A stretch of DNA of 64,000 bases, taken from NCBI RefSeq assembly GCF_001270265.1, contig NZ_LGAP01000024.1, positions 44,619 through 108,618 on the forward strand, written 5' to 3'. This document shows, one piece after another, positions 29,134 through 38,209 of the stretch. Every line of letters begins with the position of its first letter. Positions within the stretch are counted from its first letter, which is position 1. A program made the position numbers and the translations under genes. The notes beneath the pieces are model-generated. The model saw nothing but the letters and a program-made list of their open reading frames with translations, had not been told where the DNA came from and did not search any database. The DNA comes from Ensifer adhaerens. GTDB taxonomy: Bacteria; Pseudomonadota; Alphaproteobacteria; Rhizobiales; Rhizobiaceae.

Positions 29134-30027
29134 CTAGCCGACCTGTTCGGTGATCCATTCGCGAAAGGCGAGACTGATCGGGTTTTCGAGTTTGCCTTCC
29201 GGAACCGCGAGATAATAACTGTTCTCCGTCTGCATCGGCCGGTCGAGAACGATGCGCAATGTTCCCGCTGCCAGCTCCTGCTCGATCAGATAGCGGGGCA
29301 GCAAGGCGAAACCGAGACCGGCCGTCGCCGCCTCGATCACCATCGAGAACTGATCGAAGCGGTTGCCGCGATAAGCGCCCCGGCCGTCCATGCCGTTGGC
29401 CTCGAACCATTGCGCCCAGAGCTTGGGCCGCGTCGCCAGATGCAGCAGCGGACCACCGACGATATCCTCGAGCGTCGCAACCGGGTTGGCCGCAAGCAAG
29501 GTCGGGCTTGCCGCCGGCACGATGATCTCGCTGCAGAGATAGCTGCAGGTCGCATGCGCCCACACCGGCTGGCCGTAGTGGATGGCGATATCGAAATTCT
29601 GCTCGTCAAAATCGAAGGGTGCCGACCGCGACGCAATGTTGACCACGGTGTCGGGGTGCTGGCGCAGAAAATCAGGCAGGCGCGGCACCAGCCAGCGACT
29701 GCCGAATGTCGGCAGCGACGCGATCGACAGCGTCGAATCGGCGCGTGCCGAGGCCATCGCCCGAACCATCAGCTCTTCGGTCTGGTTGAGCAGGCGGCGA
29801 ACCTCGGGCAGGAACTTCTGCCCGGCTTCCGAGAGAATGACGCGCTGGCGCACCCGCTCGAACAGGAGCACGCCGAGCTGGTTCTCCAGATCCTTGATCT
29901 GACGGCTGACAGCGCTCTGGGTCAGATTGAGTTCGGCGGCCGCCTGCGTGAAGCTGCCGTGCCGCGCCGCGCATTCGAAAGCCTGCAGCGTCGTAACGTC
30001 GGGAACCAGTCTGCGGCTTAACTTCAT
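29134..30027 (-). CDS. LysR family regulator (GcvA-like), likely of lysine catabolism
   Basis: The 297-residue protein has the LysR winged helix-turn-helix (TLQAFECAARHGSFTQAAAELNLTQSAVSRQIKDLE, about residues 12-60) and a type 2 periplasmic-fold effector domain. Motifs such as GSRWLVPRLPDF and the terminal segment place it in the GcvA/AmpR-like branch. It is divergent from the hglS operon with a gap of about 110 bp, the usual arrangement for a LysR activator and its target. Control of lysine or 2-aminoadipate breakdown is therefore inferred; no LysR box was identified with confidence. Confidence 0.85.
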   Translation of the reverse strand: MKLSRRLVPDVTTLQAFECAARHGSFTQAAAELNLTQSAVSRQIKDLENQLGVLLFERVRQRVILSEAGQKFLPEVRRLLNQTEELMVRAMASARADSTLSIASLPTFGSRWLVPRLPDFLRQHPDTVVNIASRSAPFDFDEQNFDIAIHYGQPVWAHATCSYLCSEIIVPAASPTLLAANPVATLEDIVGGPLLHLATRPKLWAQWFEANGMDGRGAYRGNRFDQFSMVIEAATAGLGFALLPRYLIEQELAAGTLRIVLDRPMQTENSYYLAVPEGKLENPISLAFREWITEQVG

Positions 30028-30140
30028 TCCAGCCTCGCATCAACATAGTCACAAGCAGCGCGATCAATGGCCGCTTCCTTTGGATATGATCCGAAATGAG
30101 AATGACCTTGTCCTTCACCCATAGCGCGAGGCGAGCCCCA

Positions 30141-31541
30141 GTGAAAGAGAATAGTTTCGTATCCGCCGATGATATCCGTTCGGCCTTTTCCGCAGCCATG
30201 TCGGTCATGTACCGCGAGGAAGTGCCGGCCTACGGCACGCTGATGGAGCTGGTCGCCAAGGTCAACGACGATACGCTCGATGCCGACCCGGCGCTGAAAG
30301 AGCGCCTCGACGCGACGGATTCGCTCGAGCGCATTTCCGAGGAGCGCCATGGCGCGATCCGTCTCGGCACGCCCGCCGAACTCTCGATGATGCGCCGCGT
30401 CTTTGCCGTCATGGGCATGTATCCGGTCGGCTACTACGATCTGTCAACCGCCGGCGTGCCGGTGCACTCGACGGCCTTCCGCCCCGTTGGCGAAACGGCT
30501 CTGAAGCGCAACCCCTTTCGCGTCTTCACCTCGCTGCTGCGCCTGGACCTGATCGCCGACGAGAGCCTGCGGGCTGAATCGGAAGTCATCCTTGCCGAGC
30601 GTCGGATCTTTACGCCCGTCGCTGGCGAGTTGGCTGAGAAAGCCGAACGGGACGGCGGCCTCGACAGGGCGGACGCCGAACGCTTCGTCTCCGAGGTGCT
30701 GGAAACCTTCCGCTGGCACGACAAGGCCAATGTCAGCGCCGACATGTACAAGCGCCTGCATGACGCCCATCGGCTGATCGCCGACGTCGTGTCGTTCAAG
30801 GGCCCGCATATCAACCACCTAACGCCGCGCACGCTGGACATCGACCAGGTCCAGGCCCTGATGCCGGAATACGGCATCGCCCCGAAGGCCGTCGTCGAAG
30901 GACCGCCGACCCGCAAATGCCCGATCCTGCTTCGCCAGACCTCGTTCAAGGCGCTGGAAGAGGCCGTCTCCTTCCGCGACGGTGACGGAGAGTGGAAGGC
31001 CGGCTCGCACACCGCCCGCTTCGGCGAGATCGAGCAGCGCGGCATTGCGCTCACCCCGAAGGGCCGCGCGCTCTACGACGAGCTTCTGGAAGCCTCGCGC
31101 AAGATCGTGCGCCCGGCAGCCGACGGCTCGAATGCCCGCGAATATGAAGCAGCACTTGCCAAAGCCTTCGAAAGCTTCCCCGATACCTGGGCAGGCATCC
31201 GCGAAGCCGGCCTTGGCTATTTCAGCTATTCGCTGACCGACAAGGGCCGCAAGACCAGGATTTCCGACCGCCGCGATATCAATGCACTGATCGCCGACGG
31301 CCTCGTGCAGTTCGACGCCATCGTCTACGAAGACTTCCTGCCGGTCAGTGCCGCGGGCATCTTCCAGTCCAACCTCGGCGACGGCGCACAGCAGGACTTT
31401 GTCGCAAGCCCGAACCAGAAGCGCTTCGAGATCGACCTCGGCGCCACCGTGCTCAACGAGTTCGATCACTATGCCGGCATCGAAGAGGCATCGATCGAAA
31501 GCTGCCTGCGGGCCTTGACCGCAGCCATCGCTGCGGAATGA
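30141..31541 (+). CDS. hglS: 2-oxoadipate dioxygenase/decarboxylase (hydroxyglutarate synthase)
   Basis: This DUF1338/VOC-fold iron(II) enzyme converts 2-oxoadipate to D-2-hydroxyglutarate, a late step of lysine degradation. With the GTG start at 30141 the protein has 466 residues and His70, Arg74 and His226, the numbers I recall for the metal ligands and substrate-binding Arg of Pseudomonas putida HglS; Glu296 would be the third ligand. A GAGG sequence nine bases upstream supports this start, whereas ATG 30096 has no ribosome site. It begins a run of four same-strand genes and is divergent from a LysR regulator. Confidence 0.88.
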   Translation: MKENSFVSADDIRSAFSAAMSVMYREEVPAYGTLMELVAKVNDDTLDADPALKERLDATDSLERISEERHGAIRLGTPAELSMMRRVFAVMGMYPVGYYDLSTAGVPVHSTAFRPVGETALKRNPFRVFTSLLRLDLIADESLRAESEVILAERRIFTPVAGELAEKAERDGGLDRADAERFVSEVLETFRWHDKANVSADMYKRLHDAHRLIADVVSFKGPHINHLTPRTLDIDQVQALMPEYGIAPKAVVEGPPTRKCPILLRQTSFKALEEAVSFRDGDGEWKAGSHTARFGEIEQRGIALTPKGRALYDELLEASRKIVRPAADGSNAREYEAALAKAFESFPDTWAGIREAGLGYFSYSLTDKGRKTRISDRRDINALIADGLVQFDAIVYEDFLPVSAAGIFQSNLGDGAQQDFVASPNQKRFEIDLGATVLNEFDHYAGIEEASIESCLRALTAAIAAE

Positions 31542-31551
31542 TACGTTCACG

Positions 31552-32973
31552 ATGATCGAACAGGTACACATCGACGCGCTGACCGGCATCCTTGGCGACA
31601 AGGCTGTGGTCACGCGCGCTGACGACATGGAAGCCTACGAGACCGGCGCGCGCTACGATCGCGGCCGGGCCTCGGTCGTTCTGCGGCCGGCAACAACAGT
31701 GGAAACGTCGGCAACCGTTGCCTATTGCGTGCGTCATGGCATCGCCTTGATCCCACAATCGGGCAATACCGGTCTGGTCTCCGGCTCGACCCCGGACGCA
31801 TCCGGCAACGAGGCGATCCTCAGCCTCGACCGCCTCACCAAAACGTTCGAACTCGATCTCGACAACCGTTCGGTGCGGGTCGATGCCGGGCTCCGGCTGT
31901 CCGATCTCAACCGCCGGCTGGAAGAACATGGCCTGTTCTTCCCGATCGACCTCGGCGCGGATCCGCGCATCGGCGGCATGATCGCCACCAACACCGGCGG
32001 CTCGCGCTTCCTGAAATACGGTGACGTCCGCCGCAATACGCTGGGCCTGACGGTCGTTCTCGCTGATGAGGACGGCAGCGTGCTCGATCTTCAATGCGAC
32101 CTGCGCAAGAACAACACCGGCGTCGACTGGAAGCAGCTCTTCATCGGCACTTCAGGCGCCTTCGGCATCGTCACCGAATGCGTGCTCAATCTGGAGCGGC
32201 TGCCGCAGCAGACGGCGACGGCGCTGCTGGTGCCGGCAAGCGGCGCCCATGTGATGCCGCTGCTGCGCGCCATGGAAGAGCGGCTCGGCGCCTACCTCTC
32301 GGCCTTCGAGGGCATGTCGAGCAACGCCGTCAAGGCGGCGTTCGCGCATGTCCCGTCGCTGAAGAACCCTTTCCAGGGCGGACATGTCCCGGATTACGTC
32401 ATCCTTGCCGAGATCAGCCGCACCTGGGCACCCCGCGAAGGCGAGCAATCGCTCGACGCCGTGCTCGAAACGGTGCTGGCCGAGATCTGGGAGATGGAGA
32501 CGGCGCCGCTCGCCGACGCCTTCGTCGGCCCACCGCATGAAATCTGGGCGCTGCGCCACACACTTTCGGAAGGCGTGAAGCACCTCGGCAAGCTGATCGC
32601 CTTCGACGTCTCCTTCCGCAGGGGTGACATCATGGCCTTCTGCGACCATATGAAAGCGGAAATGCCGAACAGGTTTCCGGATGTCACCGTCTGCGACTTC
32701 GGCCATATCGGCGATGGTGGTGTACACTTCAATCTCGTGGTGGCGAAGGATAGCCCGCTCATCAGCGATCCGACGTTCGAGCAGCGTTTGAGAGAATGGG
32801 TTTTCGCCGTGGCCGTCGACGAGTATCACGGCAGTTTCAGCGCGGAACATGCGATAGGCCGCCGCAACCAGGCCTATTACGACCTTTATACAACCAACAA
32901 ACTCAAGGACATGGCCGCGGGCCTGAAGACGCTCACCTCGCCGGGGAAACTCGGCAGCGTGCGCTTCGGATAG
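31552..32973 (+). CDS. FAD-binding oxidoreductase, D-2-hydroxyglutarate dehydrogenase-like
   Basis: The 473-residue flavoprotein has a PCMH-type FAD domain (PQSGNTGLVSGSTPD at about 67-81, PRIGGMIATNTGGSRFLKYGDVRRN) and a C-terminal FAD-linked oxidase domain with HIGDGGVHFN and the terminal SFSAEHAIGRRNQ motif, as in D-2-hydroxyglutarate and D-lactate dehydrogenases. It starts ten bases after hglS, whose product is D-2-hydroxyglutarate, so oxidation of that compound to 2-oxoglutarate is the most economical assignment. Substrate specificity is inferred from context. Confidence 0.85.
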   Translation: MIEQVHIDALTGILGDKAVVTRADDMEAYETGARYDRGRASVVLRPATTVETSATVAYCVRHGIALIPQSGNTGLVSGSTPDASGNEAILSLDRLTKTFELDLDNRSVRVDAGLRLSDLNRRLEEHGLFFPIDLGADPRIGGMIATNTGGSRFLKYGDVRRNTLGLTVVLADEDGSVLDLQCDLRKNNTGVDWKQLFIGTSGAFGIVTECVLNLERLPQQTATALLVPASGAHVMPLLRAMEERLGAYLSAFEGMSSNAVKAAFAHVPSLKNPFQGGHVPDYVILAEISRTWAPREGEQSLDAVLETVLAEIWEMETAPLADAFVGPPHEIWALRHTLSEGVKHLGKLIAFDVSFRRGDIMAFCDHMKAEMPNRFPDVTVCDFGHIGDGGVHFNLVVAKDSPLISDPTFEQRLREWVFAVAVDEYHGSFSAEHAIGRRNQAYYDLYTTNKLKDMAAGLKTLTSPGKLGSVRFG

Positions 32974-32976
32974 GCC

Positions 32977-33026
32977 AGAGCGGAATGAGGAAAAGTGTGT
33001 GCGGTTTTCCGCCCATATTCCGCTCT
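32977..33026. repeat. Rhizobial short palindromic element
   Basis: AGAGCGGAAT (32977-32986) pairs with ATTCCGCTCT (33017-33026), and an inner GGAAAA pairs with TTTTCC around GTGTGTGCGG. I recall the same architecture from many Ensifer/Rhizobium intergenic regions. Here it occupies the 92-bp gap between two genes of the lysine operon, four bases after a stop codon. Confidence 0.7.
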
Positions 33027-33065
33027 AACCAATGATCTAAGACAGGAAAACGGGAGTCAGACCAA

Positions 33066-34598
33066 ATGAACATTGCAACGAAGAAGATCGACGTCACCAA
33101 GGAAGCAGCAGCGCTGCTCGAAAAGATGGGCGTCGCCAAGGAACTCTACACGGGCGGCGACATGCCGTCGTTCAGCCCGGTCACGGGCGAGCAGATCGCC
33201 AGCCTGAAGACGGTTTCGGCCGCAGAAGCTGCTGCCAAGATCGACAAGGCCCATGAAGCCTTCAAGGCCTGGCGCCTCGTTCCGGCGCCGAAGCGCGGCG
33301 AACTGATCCGCCTGCTCGGCGAAGAGCTGCGCACCTTCAAGGCTGACCTCGGCCGCCTGGTTTCGATCGAAGCCGGCAAGATCACCTCCGAAGGCCTTGG
33401 CGAAGTCCAGGAAATGATCGACATCTGCGATTTCGCAGTCGGTCTTTCCCGCCAGCTCTACGGTCTGACGATCGCCACCGAACGTCCCGGCCACCGCATG
33501 ATGGAAACCTGGCATCCGCTCGGCGTCGTCGGCGTCATTTCCGCCTTCAACTTCCCGGTCGCCGTCTGGTCGTGGAACACGGCGCTCGCGCTCGTCTGCG
33601 GCAACTCGGTCGTCTGGAAGCCGTCGGAAAAGACCCCGCTCACGGCTCTTGCATCGCAGGCTATCTTCGAACGCGCGCTTGCCCGCTTCGGCGATGCGCC
33701 GGAAGGCCTGTCGCAGATTCTGATCGGCGACCGCACCGTCGGTGAAGTCCTCGTCGACAACCCGAAGGTTCCGCTGGTTTCGGCCACCGGCTCGACCCGC
33801 ATGGGTCGCGACGTCGGCCCGCGCCTTGCCAAGCGTTTTGCCCGCGCCATCCTCGAACTCGGCGGCAACAATGCCGGTATCGTCTGCCCGTCGGCCGATC
33901 TCGACATGGCGCTGCGTGCGATCGCCTTCGGCGCCATGGGCACCGCCGGCCAGCGCTGCACGACCATGCGCCGCCTGTTCGTCCATGAAAGCGTCTACGA
34001 CCAGCTCGTTCCGCGGCTGAAGAAGGCTTACGGCTCGGTCTCGGTCGGCAACCCGCTGGAAACCACCGCGCTCGTCGGCCCGCTGGTCGACAAGACGGCC
34101 TTCGACGGCATGCAGAAGGCGATCGACGAAGCCAAGGCCCATGGCGGCACCGTCACCGGCGGCGAACGCGTCGAACTCGGCTACGCCAACGGCTACTACG
34201 CCAAGCCGGCCCTGGTCGAAATGCCGAAGCAGGCCGGACCGGTGCTCGAGGAAACCTTCGCGCCGATCCTCTACGTCATGAAGTATAGCGACTTCGACGC
34301 CGTCGTTGCCGACCACAATGCGGTTGCAGCCGGCCTGTCCTCGTCGATCTTCACCCGCGACATGCAGGAATCCGAACGGTTCCTCGCCGTCGACGGCTCG
34401 GATTGCGGCATCGCCAACGTCAATATCGGCACCTCGGGCGCTGAAATCGGCGGCGCCTTCGGTGGTGAAAAGGAAACCGGCGGCGGCCGCGAATCCGGCT
34501 CCGATTCCTGGAAGGCCTATATGCGCCGCGCCACCAACACGGTGAACTACTCGAAGGCTCTGCCGCTGGCGCAGGGCGTTTCCTTCGACATCGAGTAG
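33066..34598 (+). CDS. amaB: ALDH7-type L-aminoadipate semialdehyde/piperidine-6-carboxylate dehydrogenase
   Basis: The 510-residue NAD-dependent aldehyde dehydrogenase has antiquitin (ALDH7) features: AFNFPVAVWSWNTALALVCGNSVVWKPSEKT, the catalytic Cys298 in GTAGQRCTT, the general-base ELGGNN segment, and the late INIGTSGAEIGGAFGGEKETGGGRESGSDSWK-like motif (about 448-480). It oxidises 2-aminoadipate 6-semialdehyde, in equilibrium with piperideine-6-carboxylate, to 2-aminoadipate in lysine breakdown. Neighbours downstream (aminotransferase) and upstream (hglS) provide the next steps, which supports this role over betaine or other aldehydes. Confidence 0.87.
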   Translation: MNIATKKIDVTKEAAALLEKMGVAKELYTGGDMPSFSPVTGEQIASLKTVSAAEAAAKIDKAHEAFKAWRLVPAPKRGELIRLLGEELRTFKADLGRLVSIEAGKITSEGLGEVQEMIDICDFAVGLSRQLYGLTIATERPGHRMMETWHPLGVVGVISAFNFPVAVWSWNTALALVCGNSVVWKPSEKTPLTALASQAIFERALARFGDAPEGLSQILIGDRTVGEVLVDNPKVPLVSATGSTRMGRDVGPRLAKRFARAILELGGNNAGIVCPSADLDMALRAIAFGAMGTAGQRCTTMRRLFVHESVYDQLVPRLKKAYGSVSVGNPLETTALVGPLVDKTAFDGMQKAIDEAKAHGGTVTGGERVELGYANGYYAKPALVEMPKQAGPVLEETFAPILYVMKYSDFDAVVADHNAVAAGLSSSIFTRDMQESERFLAVDGSDCGIANVNIGTSGAEIGGAFGGEKETGGGRESGSDSWKAYMRRATNTVNYSKALPLAQGVSFDIE

Positions 34599-34607
34599 GA
34601 CCAAACG

Positions 34608-35840
34608 ATGACCATCAACGCAACGGTCAAGGAGGCGGGCTTTCAGCCCGCCTCGCGGATCTCCTCGATCGGGGTATCCGAAATCCTCAAGATCGGCGCG
34701 CGCGCGCAAGGCATGAAGCGCGAGGGCAAGCCGGTCATCATTCTCGGCGCAGGCGAGCCTGATTTCGACACGCCTGACTATGTCAAAGAGGCTGCCTGCG
34801 AGGCGATCCAGCGCGGCGAAACCAAGTACACCGCACTCGACGGCACGCCGGAGCTGAAGAAGGCGATCCGCGAAAAGTTCCAGCGCGAGAACGGCCTCGC
34901 CTATGAACAGGACGAGATCACGGTTGCCACCGGCGCCAAGCAGATCCTGTTCAACGCCATGATGGCGACGATCAATGCAGGCGACGAAGTCGTCATCCCG
35001 ACGCCGTACTGGACCTCCTATTCGGATATCGTCCAGATCTGCGAAGGCAAGCCGGTGCTGATCCCCTGCGACGCGGCTTCGGGCTTCCGGCTGACCGCCG
35101 ACAAGCTCGAAGCGGCGATCACGCCGAAGACGCGCTGGGTGCTCCTGAACTCGCCCTCCAACCCTTCGGGCGCCGCCTACAGCGCTGCCGACTACCGGCC
35201 GCTGCTTGATGTGCTCCTGAGGCATCCGCATGTCTGGCTGCTGGTCGACGACATGTATGAGCACATCGTCTATGACGGCTTCCGCTTCGTCACCCCGGCC
35301 CAGCTGGAACCGCGCCTCAAGGACCGCACCCTGACGGTCAACGGCGTCTCCAAGGCCTATGCGATGACCGGCTGGCGCATCGGTTATGCCGGTGGTCCGC
35401 GCGAGCTGATCAAGGCGATGGCCGTCGTCCAGAGCCAGGCGACCTCCTGCCCGTCGTCTGTCAGCCAGGCCGCGTCGGTGGCCGCATTGACCGGCCCGCA
35501 GGATTTCCTGAAGGAACGCACGGCCAGCTTCCAGCACCGCCGCGATCTCGTCGTCAACGGCCTCAACGCCATCGACGGCCTCGACTGCCGCATCCCTGAA
35601 GGGGCCTTCTACACCTTCTCCGGCTGCGCAGGCATGCTCGGCAAGGTCACGCCTTCAGGCAAAACCATCGAGACGGATACGGACTTCTGCGCCTACCTGC
35701 TCGACGATGCCCACGTGGCCGTCGTGCCGGGCTCAGCCTTCGGTCTGTCGCCGTTCTTCCGCATCTCCTACGCGACGTCGGAAGCCGAGCTGAAGGAAGC
35801 GCTCACGCGCATCGCAGACGCCTGCGCGCGGCTCACGTAA
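34608..35840 (+). CDS. aatB: Class I aminotransferase (aspartate / 2-aminoadipate)
   Basis: The 410-residue PLP enzyme of the aspartate aminotransferase I-beta/gamma type has GAGEPDFDTPDYVKEAA, LNSPSNPSGAAYS, the Schiff-base lysine 249 in GVSKAYAMTGWRIGYAGG, and the terminal FFRISYATS with the carboxylate-binding Arg. I recall a homologue called aatB in S. meliloti. It starts nine bases after amaB. Given that position it probably also transaminates 2-aminoadipate to 2-oxoadipate, the substrate of HglS. A general aspartate role is equally compatible with the sequence. Confidence 0.82.
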   Translation: MTINATVKEAGFQPASRISSIGVSEILKIGARAQGMKREGKPVIILGAGEPDFDTPDYVKEAACEAIQRGETKYTALDGTPELKKAIREKFQRENGLAYEQDEITVATGAKQILFNAMMATINAGDEVVIPTPYWTSYSDIVQICEGKPVLIPCDAASGFRLTADKLEAAITPKTRWVLLNSPSNPSGAAYSAADYRPLLDVLLRHPHVWLLVDDMYEHIVYDGFRFVTPAQLEPRLKDRTLTVNGVSKAYAMTGWRIGYAGGPRELIKAMAVVQSQATSCPSSVSQAASVAALTGPQDFLKERTASFQHRRDLVVNGLNAIDGLDCRIPEGAFYTFSGCAGMLGKVTPSGKTIETDTDFCAYLLDDAHVAVVPGSAFGLSPFFRISYATSEAELKEALTRIADACARLT

Positions 35841-35850
35841 CTCGGAAGTA

Positions 35851-36065
35851 GCCCCTCACCCTAGCCCTCTCCCCGCTTGCGGGGAGAGGGGACACCGTAC
35901 AGTGTGCAGCACCCGCCCTCTCCCACTTGCAGGGCAGGTCTTCCCATCCGCGCCGGCTCGCGGGAAAAAATGCGTTCCGACAAAGTTCGAGAGGGATCGC
36001 GGAGCACGCCGCATGTCCCTTCGCCCCGCCTGCGGGGAGAAGGTCGCGGCAGCGGGATGAGGGGC
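35851..36065. repeat. Rhizobial interspersed element with GCCCCTCA terminal repeats
   Basis: A 215-bp segment is bounded by GCCCCTCA (35851-35858) and TGAGGGGC (36058-36065). Inside are a perfect 12-bp hairpin, CCCTCTCCCCGC/GCGGGGAGAGGG (35865-35890), and a second one, CTTCGCCCCGC/GCGGGGAGAAG (about 36020-36042). The layout matches the abundant CCCTCTCCCCGC-type intergenic repeats of rhizobia. The first hairpin may help end the lysine operon transcript. It fills nearly all the gap between aatB and the cupin regulator. Confidence 0.75.
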
Positions 36066-36089
36066 ATTTCCGATCGCCTGCCCTCACCC

Positions 36090-36638
36090 TCAAAACGTCG
36101 GTGGCGTGCAGGCGCTGATCACCTCGCAAGGCACAGGCCCGACGCAGCGAAACCGATGCGGCCGCCGGCTCTCGAAGTAGTAGGCATCCCCGGGCCCCAA
36201 TATCCGCCGCTCGTCGTCGACCGTGACTTCGATGCGTCCCGACAGCACGATCCCCCCCTCCTCGCCGTCATGTACCAGCGGCACCTTTCCGGTATCGGCG
36301 CCCGGCTGATAACACTCCTTCAGGATCTGCAGGCTGCGGCCGAAGAGGTTTTCGCCGATCTGGCGATAGGAGATCGGACCCTTGCCGATCTCGACCAGTT
36401 CCTCTGCCGCATAGAACGCCTTGCGCGGCCGCTCCGGCTCGAAGGAGAAGAACTCCGCAAGTCCGATCGGAATGCCGTCGAGGATGCGCTTCAGTGCGCC
36501 GACCGACGGGTTGGAGGCGTTCGATTCGATCAGCGAGATCGTCGAGTTGGTCACACCCGCCCGCTTGGCAAGTTCGCGCTGCGAGAGATTGTGCATCAGC
36601 CGGAGGTGACGCAGCCGGTTTCCGATATCGACGGTCAT
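36090..36638 (-). CDS. XRE-cupin transcriptional regulator (PuuR-like)
   Basis: The 182-residue protein combines an XRE helix-turn-helix (LRLMHNLSQRELAKRAGVTNSTISLIES, about 12-39) with a C-terminal cupin barrel (about 110-175; HDGEEGGIVLSGRIEVTVDDERRILGPGDAYYFESRRPHRF). This architecture is typical of PuuR-type repressors of polyamine and amino-acid catabolism. It is divergent from the omega-aminotransferase gene across 152 bp, so that gene is its likely target. Confidence 0.88.
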   Translation of the reverse strand: MTVDIGNRLRHLRLMHNLSQRELAKRAGVTNSTISLIESNASNPSVGALKRILDGIPIGLAEFFSFEPERPRKAFYAAEELVEIGKGPISYRQIGENLFGRSLQILKECYQPGADTGKVPLVHDGEEGGIVLSGRIEVTVDDERRILGPGDAYYFESRRPHRFRCVGPVPCEVISACTPPTF

Positions 36639-36790
36639 GGGCGTTCATCCCGGTGGTGTTCAGGTTGTTCGAAATATCGCAACTTCGCGATCCTCATTCC
36701 ATAAAATTCAATGGCTTGAAGGACACCAGAAAAGGACTTGTTTGGCAAATCAAATCATGGCGTCAATCCCCCAACCTTCAGGAGGATGCC

Positions 36791-38128
36791 ATGAACCAGC
36801 ACACCAAACCCAACGCCCCCGTACTCGACAGCTACTGGATGCCCTTTACCGCCAACCGGCAGTTCAAGGCGGCACCGCGCCTGCTCGCATCCGCCGAGGG
36901 CATGCACTACACCAGCACCGATGGCCGCACGATCCTCGACGGCACCGCCGGTCTCTGGTGCGTCAATGCCGGCCATGGCCGCCGCCAGATCGCCTCAGCC
37001 GTCGAGCGCCAGCTGTCGACGATGGATTTCGCGCCCTCCTTCCAGATGGGTCATCCGATCGCCTTCGATTTTGCCGAACGCCTCGCCGAGATTGCGCCGG
37101 GGCCGGAAGGCCAGAAGCTCGACCGCGTGTTCTTCACCGGCTCGGGCTCGGAATCGGTCGACACGGCGCTGAAGATGGCCATCGCCTATCAGCGCTCGAT
37201 CGGCCAGGGCACGCGCACGCGCCTGATCGGTCGGGAACGCGGCTATCACGGCGTCGGCTTCGGCGGCATTTCGGTCGGCGGCATTCTCAACAACCGCCGT
37301 GTCTTCCCGCAGCTGCCGGGTTCCGACCATCTGCGCCATACGCACGATCTCGCCAAGAACGCCTTCGTCAAGGGCCAGCCCGAGCACGGCGCCGAGCTTG
37401 CCGACGATCTCGAGCGGCTGGTGGCGCTGCATGGCGCCGAGACGATCGCCGCCTGCATCGTCGAACCGGTGGCCGGTTCGCCCGGCGGGCTGATCCCGCC
37501 GAAGGGCTATCTCGAACGGCTGCGCGCCATCTGCGACAAGCATGGCATCCTGCTGATATTCGACGAAGTCATCACCGGCTTCGGCCGTCTTGGCGCGGCA
37601 TTCGCCACCGACTTCTTCGGCGTGACGCCGGATCTGGTGACGGCGGCCAAGGGGCTTACCAACGGCGCCATCCCGATGGGCGCGGTCTTTGCCAGCCGCA
37701 AGGTGCACGACGCGCTGATGCACGGCCCGGAAAGCCAGATCGAACTCTTCCACGGCTACACCTATTCCGGCCACCCGGCTGCCTGCGCCGCCGGCATCGC
37801 CACGCTCGACATCTACCGCGACGAGGGCCTGATGACCCGCGCCGCCGAGCTGCAGGATGCCTGGCACGATGCCATGCATTCGCTCAAAGGTCTGCCGAAT
37901 GTCATCGACATCCGCACCATCGGCCTCATCGCCGGCATCGAGCTGCAGTCGCGCGATGGCGCACCGGGTGCGCGCGCCTATGACGTCTTCGTCGATTGCT
38001 TCGAGAAGGGACTGCTGATCCGCGTGACCGGCGACATCATCGCCTTCTCGCCGCCGCTGATCGCCGAGGAAAAACACTTTGGCGAAATCGTCTCGATCCT
38101 CGGCGATGCGCTGAAGCGCGCCAAGTAA
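36791..38128 (+). CDS. Class III omega-aminotransferase (beta-alanine/putrescine-pyruvate type)
   Basis: The 445-residue PLP enzyme has class III features: SYWMPFTANRQF at the N-terminus, GSGSESVDTALKMA, IFDEVITGFGRLG (Asp258) and the Schiff-base lysine 287 in TAAKGLTNGAIPMGAV. It is closest in style to BauA beta-alanine:pyruvate transaminases; polyamines or other omega-amino acids are possible donors. ATG 36791 has GGAGG six bases upstream; the frame continues upstream without support. A PuuR-like regulator is divergent. A weak GCCGCCGA/TCGGCGGC hairpin at 38143-38163 follows the stop. Confidence 0.85.
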   Translation: MNQHTKPNAPVLDSYWMPFTANRQFKAAPRLLASAEGMHYTSTDGRTILDGTAGLWCVNAGHGRRQIASAVERQLSTMDFAPSFQMGHPIAFDFAERLAEIAPGPEGQKLDRVFFTGSGSESVDTALKMAIAYQRSIGQGTRTRLIGRERGYHGVGFGGISVGGILNNRRVFPQLPGSDHLRHTHDLAKNAFVKGQPEHGAELADDLERLVALHGAETIAACIVEPVAGSPGGLIPPKGYLERLRAICDKHGILLIFDEVITGFGRLGAAFATDFFGVTPDLVTAAKGLTNGAIPMGAVFASRKVHDALMHGPESQIELFHGYTYSGHPAACAAGIATLDIYRDEGLMTRAAELQDAWHDAMHSLKGLPNVIDIRTIGLIAGIELQSRDGAPGARAYDVFVDCFEKGLLIRVTGDIIAFSPPLIAEEKHFGEIVSILGDALKRAK

Positions 38129-38209
38129 CTCAAAACGACGCTGCCGCCGAAAATCTCGGCGGCGGTGTCGCAAGCCCGTCTTGCGTGGGAATCCGGCTAA
38201 TCGATTTCG

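Noticed and set aside
33057..35537. 826-codon open frame on the minus strand
   Set aside because: Covers amaB and aatB in antisense; those genes have catalytic residues and ribosome sites, the long frame does not.
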